The translations under genes and the position numbers were made by a program. Below the pieces are notes generated by a model. That model made no database searches. It saw only the letters and a list, made by a program, of their open reading frames with translations, and had not been told where the DNA came from. Of a stretch of 55,474 nt of DNA, positions 50,582 through 55,474 are shown piece by piece. The stretch spans positions 1 through 55,474 of the forward strand of contig JBDHHV010000029.1 in the NCBI GenBank assembly GCA_039589195.1. The letters are read 5' to 3'. The stretch's first letter is position 1; every line of letters begins with the position of its first letter. This stretch comes from JBDHAC01 sp039589195 (GTDB lineage: Bacteria > Gemmatimonadota > Gemmatimonadetes > Palauibacterales > Palauibacteraceae).

Positions 50582-52458
50582 TCGGGGGGCCTGTCCCTCT
50601 CTCTCTCCCTTCGCTCGACGGCGGCGACCCGCGCATCGGTGAGCCAGTTCAAGAGGCGGGTGCGATCCGGGCGAACGAGCTGGCCATCGTAGAGCATGCG
50701 GATCTGCGTACTCCGACGGATCGTCGACGTGGTCGGGTCCGTCTCGAGCTGCCCGGTGACGCCGGCCAGGACCGGACGACGCTCGAGGTAGGCCGACAGA
50801 GCGGCCGGGATCGGAAGCCGCGCGTCGTCCAGCGCGGCCAGGATCAACTGCATCGCATCAAACGACAACGCTGGTAATATGTTTTCCCGCAGCGACTTGC
50901 GGTATTTGCGCTCATAATCGAGTGCAAATCGTTGCCAGGGTGTGCCGGGGCTGGTCCGGTCGACCCAGAGTCCGATGATGCGGTAGTCACCATCGTTCCG
51001 CGCCAGCCGTCGCAATACGGCCGGGTCCGCCCAGGCGCTCGTTCCCAGGATGATGGAGTGGTCCAGGCCGTAGTAGTACAACTGCGGCGCCAGCGTCAGC
51101 ACCGAGCGGGGATTCGGAGCCGATACAAAGACGATGTCGGGCTCTTGAGCGGCGAGTGTCTCGACCGGTTCCTTGAAGGTGGTCGAGTCCGGGTTGTACG
51201 CGGAGCTCGCCAGCACCGTGACATTCGTTCCGCCGAGTCCGGCCTCGAACGCGCTGGCCGCCGATCGACCAGCTCGATCGAGAGGGTGGAGGACGGCGGC
51301 CCTGAGAAGCCCGAGCTCTCCGGCGGTCCAGTCTGCCAGATCCGCGGCCACATCACGGTCGAGACGCCCCTGCTCGTAGAGCGTGTACGCGTTCCGAGTC
51401 GGCTCCAGGACCTCGGTGGCGGTCGGGCTCAGGACGAGCAGGCGCGGGTTGACGCGGGCGCGAAGCGCCGCGGCGAACGACTCGGAGCGGATCGGACCGA
51501 TGACGGCCACCACCCCTTCGCGCTCGAACTCCGTAAGCAATGCCGGGGCGCGCTCGGGATCCGAACCGTCATCGCGCACCACGAGCTGAATGGTGAACGC
51601 TTCGCCGCTCCGGGCGCGATAACCGTCGAGGGCGAGCTCGAGGCCCTCCTGGAGGAGCTGACCGACGCCGCCGAATCGACCGCTCAACGGCAGGATTGCC
51701 CCGATCCGCACCGTTCCTTCCCGGAGCGATCCGGTGGACTCGGCGATGAGCGTGGCGATGTCCCGCTCGGCAGCATCTGGAGGAGCCTCGAGGGCGCGTC
51801 GGGCCACCCTCCGCGCCGAGTCCGGCTCGTCCTCGACGATCAGCAACTGGGCGAGCTGGACGTGTACGATGGCCGCTGCCGCGGAGCTTGCGGGATACTC
51901 CCGTGCCAGCCCGCGGAGCTGGGTCAGCGAGAGACCCGGCACCAGCTCGCGAAGTAGGTCGCGTTGCCGTTCATCGTTCGCAGTCGGATTATCGAGGAGC
52001 AGGTCCGCTGCACGGACCGGCTCACCCGTTTGAGAACGGATTCCAGCCAAGCTGATGACTGCTTCGTCGCGGATCGGTCCCGCTTCCGCCCGCCCGAGCA
52101 GTGTCTCCAACGTGCTCCCCGCGTCACCCAGTAGGCCATCAGCCTGGAGCGCGCGCGCCTTGAGCCACAAGGCGCGATTGGCGAGGGATTCGAGCGATCG
52201 ATCACGGCTCCAGGACAGGTAGAGCGAGTCGGCTGCCGAGACAGCGTCCTCGAAGCGACCCTCCTCCAGATCCGTCTCGGCGCGCTGTAACGCCTCCACG
52301 GCTAGCCGCGCATCGGTTCCGGCGGCTGGCCCGATGGGGGCATCCGGCTCGGCCCGGCCCGGAAAGGCGCAGGCGGCAGCAACGAACGTCGGAACAAGCA
52401 CGCACGCGACCAGCGTTCCCGGATGACAGCGCTCCGCGCGGCCGGTCCGGACCGGCAT
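50578..52458 (-). CDS. LpoA/LivJ-like periplasmic lipoprotein
   Basis: The product has 626 residues from an ATG at 52458. The hydrophobic segment ends in a lipobox-like VAAAC (Cys30). The first ~230 mature residues are helical and repeat-like (TPR-type: DAVSAADSLYLSWSRD). From about residue 265 a periplasmic-binding fold starts: GTVRIGAILPLSGRFGGVGQLLQEGLELALDGY, VAVIGPIRSESFAAALRARVN and PDIVFVSAPNPRSVLTLAPQLYYYGLDHSIILGTSAW. This TPR + type I binding fold is the layout of LpoA, an activator of penicillin-binding protein 1A. A nutrient-sensing role is the alternative. Confidence 0.87.
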   Translation of the reverse strand: MPVRTGRAERCHPGTLVACVLVPTFVAAACAFPGRAEPDAPIGPAAGTDARLAVEALQRAETDLEEGRFEDAVSAADSLYLSWSRDRSLESLANRALWLKARALQADGLLGDAGSTLETLLGRAEAGPIRDEAVISLAGIRSQTGEPVRAADLLLDNPTANDERQRDLLRELVPGLSLTQLRGLAREYPASSAAAAIVHVQLAQLLIVEDEPDSARRVARRALEAPPDAAERDIATLIAESTGSLREGTVRIGAILPLSGRFGGVGQLLQEGLELALDGYRARSGEAFTIQLVVRDDGSDPERAPALLTEFEREGVVAVIGPIRSESFAAALRARVNPRLLVLSPTATEVLEPTRNAYTLYEQGRLDRDVAADLADWTAGELGLLRAAVLHPLDRAGRSAASAFEAGLGGTNVTVLASSAYNPDSTTFKEPVETLAAQEPDIVFVSAPNPRSVLTLAPQLYYYGLDHSIILGTSAWADPAVLRRLARNDGDYRIIGLWVDRTSPGTPWQRFALDYERKYRKSLRENILPALSFDAMQLILAALDDARLPIPAALSAYLERRPVLAGVTGQLETDPTTSTIRRSTQIRMLYDGQLVRPDRTRLLNWLTDARVAAVERRERERDRPPE

Positions 52459-52548
52459 TCCACCGACGGGCTCGGCCCGACCATGCTCTTGTCCGATCTT
52501 GTCTCTCACCCGAGCGCTTCCTGCAATCCCCTTCATGGGTTCACATAC

Positions 52549-52575
52549 AAAAGGCCCGGCGGCAAGTGCCGGGCC
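52549..52575 (-). terminator. Terminator behind rpsA
   Basis: On the minus strand GGCCCGGC and GCCGGGCC form a perfect 8-bp stem with a 7-base loop, followed by TTTTGT. It lies 47 bases after the S1 stop and before the LpoA-like gene. Confidence 0.8.
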
Positions 52576-52621
52576 CCCGCGCGAAGAAGGGCCTTTCGCG
52601 TGTCCACGAGCAGTGCCGAAC

Positions 52622-54787
52622 CTAGTCCTTGGGCGAACCTTCGTCAGCGGATTCATCTTCGGAGTCGGTGCTGTCGACCTCCTCGGCCTCGGCCGTGGGC
52701 TCATCGGCTTCCTTGGCCTCGGCTGCGGGCTCGTCGACCTCCTCGGCCTCGGCCGTGGGCTCATCGGCTTCCTCGGCCTCGGCTGCGGGCTCGTCAGCCT
52801 CCTCGGCCTCGGCCGTGGGCTCATCGGCTTCCTCGGCCTCGGCTGCGGGCTCGTCGGCCTTCTCGGTCTCGGCCTTCGGCTTGTCCGAGCTCTTGGCTTC
52901 ATCGCCGACATCGAGCTCGGATGGATCCAGCTCGGCCTCCGGTGCTCCGGCGGCTGCGAGGACAATCCGGCGATTGATCGGATCGGTCTCCAATACGCGG
53001 AGCTCGAGACTGTCTCCCTCGACGAACCGGTCCGACGGCTGATCGATGTGGTCCTCGACGCCGAGTTGCGAGATGGGAACGAAGCCTTCGAGGTCGTTCC
53101 CGAGGTCAACGACGACTCCCTTCTCGAGTAGACGGATTACCTGTCCCGTTACCTCATGCTTGGGCTGATAGCGTTGAGCGAGCTCGTACCAGGGATCTTC
53201 ATCGACCTGCTTGAGGCCCAGCGAGATGCGCTTCTGTTCCGGGTCGATGGAAAGCACGACCACGTCGACTTCGTCGCCCTTGTGCATCACCTCTGACGGG
53301 TGCTGCACCCGCCGCGTCCAACTCATGTCGGAGATGTGCACCAGACCGTCGATGCCCGGCTCAACCTCCACGAACGCCCCGAAGGAAGTCAGATTGCGGA
53401 CCACCCCGGAGATCTTCGTTCCCGGCGGGTACTTCGCCGGGAGGGCAAGCCAGGGATCTTCCTCGATCTGCTTCATGCCCAGCGAGATCTTCTGCGCCTC
53501 CTCGTCGACGCGCAGCACGACGCACTCGATTTCTTCGTTGATCGTGACGAGTTGAGACGGATGGCGCACGTTGCGCGTCCAGCTCATCTCGGAAATATGC
53601 ACCAGGCCCTCGATACCCTTCTCGAGCTCGATGAACGCCCCGTAGTTCGTGATGGAGACGACGCACCCATGCACCCGGCTCCCCACCGGGTATTTCTCGG
53701 CGACGTTCTTCCACGGGTACTCCTGGAGCTGCTTGAGACCGAGAGAGATGCGCTCTCGTTCCCAGTCGATGTCGAGGATCTTCACCTCGATCTCTTCGCC
53801 GATCTCGCACACCTCCGAGGGGTGGCCGATCCGCCCCCATGACATGTCGGTGATGTGGAGCAAGCCGTCCATGCCGCCGAGATCGATGAACGCTCCGAAG
53901 TCCGTGATGTTCTTCACCACGCCCTTCTTCAAGTGTCCCACCTCGAGCTCGGTCTTGAGGACTTCGCGCTTGTCGGCGCGCTCTTCCTCTAGGAGCACGC
54001 GGCGGCTCACGACGATGTTCCGCCGGCGCTTGTTGAGCTTGAGGATCTTGAACTCGTACTCCTCGCCGATCAGGTCGTCGACGTTGGGCACGCGGCGGAG
54101 GGCGATTTGTGAACCGGGGAGGAAGGCGTCGACACCCATCAGGTCGACGGTCACGCCACCCTTGATCTTGCGCTTGATCATGCCCTGGACAGGTCGGTCC
54201 TCGTCGTAGGCCTCTTTGATCTTCTCCCACACGCGGAGGAAGTCGGCCTTCTTCTTCGATAGGACGACCACGCCCTGGTCGTCCTCGAGGCTCTCCAGAA
54301 AGACATCTACGGAATCCCCCGGTTGGACGGTCTCCGGATCCCGGAACTCGTCCAGTGGGACGGCGCCCTCCGACTTGAACCCCACATCAAGGATGACCTC
54401 GGTCTCGGTCTTGGAGATCACCTGTGCGGTCACGATCTCGCCCTCCGCGATCTCGCTCAGCGTGTCCTCGTACAGGGAGAGCAGCTCCTCGTACTCCTCG
54501 GTGTCGTATTCCGACACGTGCCGAGGATCCCCATCGAGACTCTCGTCGAAGTCCATGAAGTTGCTCGACTCCGACGTACCCGTCGTCGAATCTTCCAGGG
54601 AGTCGCTGGCTGTCTCGGGGGCTTCGGCCTCCGGCGCGTCGACGTCCGTCATTTCGGCTTCTGGCGTATCGCCTTCAGCGGTCGGGGTCTCGGAGGCGTC
54701 GATCTCGGCATCGTCGATTCTGGGAGCTTCGACTTCTGAAGCGTCGACCGCCGTGCCGGCCTGGGGTTCTTGGGTGTCTTCAACCAT
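52622..54787 (-). CDS. rpsA: Ribosomal protein S1 with acidic N- and C-terminal extensions
   Basis: The product has 721 residues. Six S1 RNA-binding domains are recognisable, for example GEIVTAQVISKTETEVILDVG (first), HLKKGVVKNITDFGAFIDLG (third), VHGCVVSITNYGAFIELEKG (fourth) and ISGVVRNLTSFGAFVEVEPG (fifth). An acidic region of about 100 residues rich in Glu, Asp, Ser and Thr precedes domain 1. The last ~110 residues are acidic repeats (EEADEPTAEA type) encoded by 60-bp DNA repeats. S1 brings mRNA to the 30S subunit. The tails are longer than usual and may tune RNA or protein contacts. cmk lies upstream, a conserved order. Confidence 0.96.
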   Translation of the reverse strand: MVEDTQEPQAGTAVDASEVEAPRIDDAEIDASETPTAEGDTPEAEMTDVDAPEAEAPETASDSLEDSTTGTSESSNFMDFDESLDGDPRHVSEYDTEEYEELLSLYEDTLSEIAEGEIVTAQVISKTETEVILDVGFKSEGAVPLDEFRDPETVQPGDSVDVFLESLEDDQGVVVLSKKKADFLRVWEKIKEAYDEDRPVQGMIKRKIKGGVTVDLMGVDAFLPGSQIALRRVPNVDDLIGEEYEFKILKLNKRRRNIVVSRRVLLEEERADKREVLKTELEVGHLKKGVVKNITDFGAFIDLGGMDGLLHITDMSWGRIGHPSEVCEIGEEIEVKILDIDWERERISLGLKQLQEYPWKNVAEKYPVGSRVHGCVVSITNYGAFIELEKGIEGLVHISEMSWTRNVRHPSQLVTINEEIECVVLRVDEEAQKISLGMKQIEEDPWLALPAKYPPGTKISGVVRNLTSFGAFVEVEPGIDGLVHISDMSWTRRVQHPSEVMHKGDEVDVVVLSIDPEQKRISLGLKQVDEDPWYELAQRYQPKHEVTGQVIRLLEKGVVVDLGNDLEGFVPISQLGVEDHIDQPSDRFVEGDSLELRVLETDPINRRIVLAAAGAPEAELDPSELDVGDEAKSSDKPKAETEKADEPAAEAEEADEPTAEAEEADEPAAEAEEADEPTAEAEEVDEPAAEAKEADEPTAEAEEVDSTDSEDESADEGSPKD
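52675..52866 (+). repeat. 60-bp tandem repeats in the 3' end of rpsA
   Basis: Three near-identical 60-bp units (52681-52740, 52741-52800, 52801-52860) run in phase with the reading frame, with partial copies at each side. Each unit is made of two 30-bp halves and encodes a 20-residue Glu/Ala/Asp/Pro repeat. No spacers are present, so this is a coding repeat and not a CRISPR array. Confidence 0.95.
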
Positions 54788-54838
54788 CGGTAGGTCGCAT
54801 CCTTCGCGCCGCGCGGATGGGCGCGGCGAGCATGTGGC

Positions 54839-54860
54839 AAAAAAAGATCGGCCGGGCCGA
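54839..54860 (-). terminator. Possible terminator/attenuator between cmk and rpsA
   Basis: On the minus strand TCGGC and GCCGA pair around CCG, followed by TC and seven T residues, 52 bases before the S1 start. The stem is short (5 bp), so it may act as a weak terminator or attenuator. Confidence 0.55.
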
Positions 54861-54984
54861 GCTCTCGCTCATCTACCCAGCCGTCAGCCGATCCCTCATG
54901 GGTCTCACGGGGATGGCGGAACGGGCGCCACGTGACCCGTCCGCGATCCGACGAACGGCGCGGAAAACTAGACGCGATGGGCGA

Positions 54985-55474
54985 CTACGTCAACCGAGGT
55001 GGGCGGGTTCCTGGGGGGGCTGGCGAGTGTATTCCCCTGTCCTCGCAGAGGGCCAGGATTTGGTCCACGACCTCCTGCACGGTGAGGCGTGTCGTGTCGA
55101 TTTCGACGGCATCGGCGGCGCGCCGGAGCGGCGAGAGCGCCCGGGTGGAATCGGCGAGATCTCGGGCGCGAAGGCGCAGCGCCTCCTCTTCCACCCGAAC
55201 CTTGGTACCTGGCTCGCGTAAATCCGACAATCGACGTCGCGCGCGCTCCTCCGCGGAAGCCACGAGAAACACCTTGACCTCGGCATCCGGGAACACCTCG
55301 GTCCCGATATCGCGACCGTCGCAAACTAGGCCCCATTTCCCCGCGGCATCGCGCAGCTGCGTCAATGCCAGCTCACGCACGGCACCTACGCTGGAGACGG
55401 CAGATACCCGGGCGGCCACCCGTGGCGTATGAAGCGCGGCGCCCGGGTCCTCGCCGTCGACCGCGACACGAAGG
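54985..55474 (-). CDS. cmk: Cytidylate kinase (partial, 3' part)
   Basis: The frame is open to the right edge, so the N-terminal P-loop is outside the window and about 162 C-terminal residues are visible. They include VDGEDPGAALHTPRVAARVSAVSSV, KWGLVCDGRDIGTEVFPDAEVKVFLVASAEERARRR and a final helix. GRDIGTEVFP and AEERARRR are hallmarks of CMP kinase, which phosphorylates CMP and dCMP. The C-terminus has a Pro-rich tail. cmk-rpsA order is conserved in many bacteria, which supports the call. Confidence 0.94.
   Translation of the reverse strand, partial: LRVAVDGEDPGAALHTPRVAARVSAVSSVGAVRELALTQLRDAAGKWGLVCDGRDIGTEVFPDAEVKVFLVASAEERARRRLSDLREPGTKVRVEEEALRLRARDLADSTRALSPLRRAADAVEIDTTRLTVQEVVDQILALCEDRGIHSPAPPGTRPPRLT

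Noticed and set aside
52675..52866. Regular 60-bp repeats that could resemble a CRISPR-like array
   Set aside because: The units are contiguous with no unique spacers, and they stay in frame with rpsA, encoding an acidic repeat.

Overview
The window is GC-rich, densely packed DNA from a diderm bacterium. LptE, LpxH, HldA and an MlaEFD transporter indicate an LPS-bearing outer membrane. HPr kinase with a mannose-type PTS, six-domain S1, selenocysteine machinery and a cobalamin-regulated TonB system are also present. This mix fits Gemmatimonadota or a related FCB-group lineage. That placement is inferred from gene content, not from a phylogenetic marker comparison. Nearly all genes lie on the minus strand, and many adjacent genes overlap by 1-4 bases (ATGA, GTGA, TGATG), so translational coupling is probably widespread.

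Region 1 (1-6651, minus) is a multisubunit cation/proton antiporter operon in the order E-F-G-(C-terminal MrpA-like/MbhD-E)-B-C-D, followed by two more MrpD/NuoL-N-type subunits and a small two-helix protein. The last subunit runs off the left edge. Region 2 (6763-12558) is an envelope and housekeeping block: a small membrane protein, LptE, a second lipoprotein, a YbgC-type thioesterase, LpxH (plus strand), MurI, a DUF5683-type protein, tRNA-Sec, RidA and the heptose kinase HldA. Region 3 (12696-17474) holds mlaEFD (plus), greA (minus), tmRNA with its terminator (minus) and, behind a good sigma-70-like promoter, ptsN plus a zinc-ribbon protein (plus).

Region 4 (17487-26669, minus) begins with a cobalamin riboswitch whose 11-bp P1 helix is complete. 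An RBS-sequestering hairpin follows, then btuF-btuC-btuD-btuB and a translationally coupled lipoprotein that resembles a BtuG-type surface B12 binder. recO and selB come next. The btuD ATPase appears to lack about 30 residues around its Q-loop. Region 5 (27058-36121) contains a bifunctional nuclease-family protein, ahcY, metK and a complete mannose-class PTS with its regulator: HPF, HprK, EIIA, EIIB, EIIC, EIID, HPr and EI in transcriptional order.

Region 6 (36118-45207) contains a glycosyltransferase, nusB, ribH, ribBA, ribE, ribD, purM, a PfkB-family kinase, argS and an FmdB-type zinc ribbon. Region 7 (45320-50581) is a propionyl-CoA carboxylase/methylmalonyl-CoA mutase set (pccB, accC, biotin carrier, mutase catalytic subunit). 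The mutase needs B12, which links it functionally to region 4. Region 8 (50578-55474) holds an LpoA/LivJ-like lipoprotein, ribosomal protein S1 with acidic extensions, and the 3' part of cmk at the right edge. selC and selB in one window suggest the organism makes selenoproteins, but no UGA-containing selenoprotein gene was recognised here.
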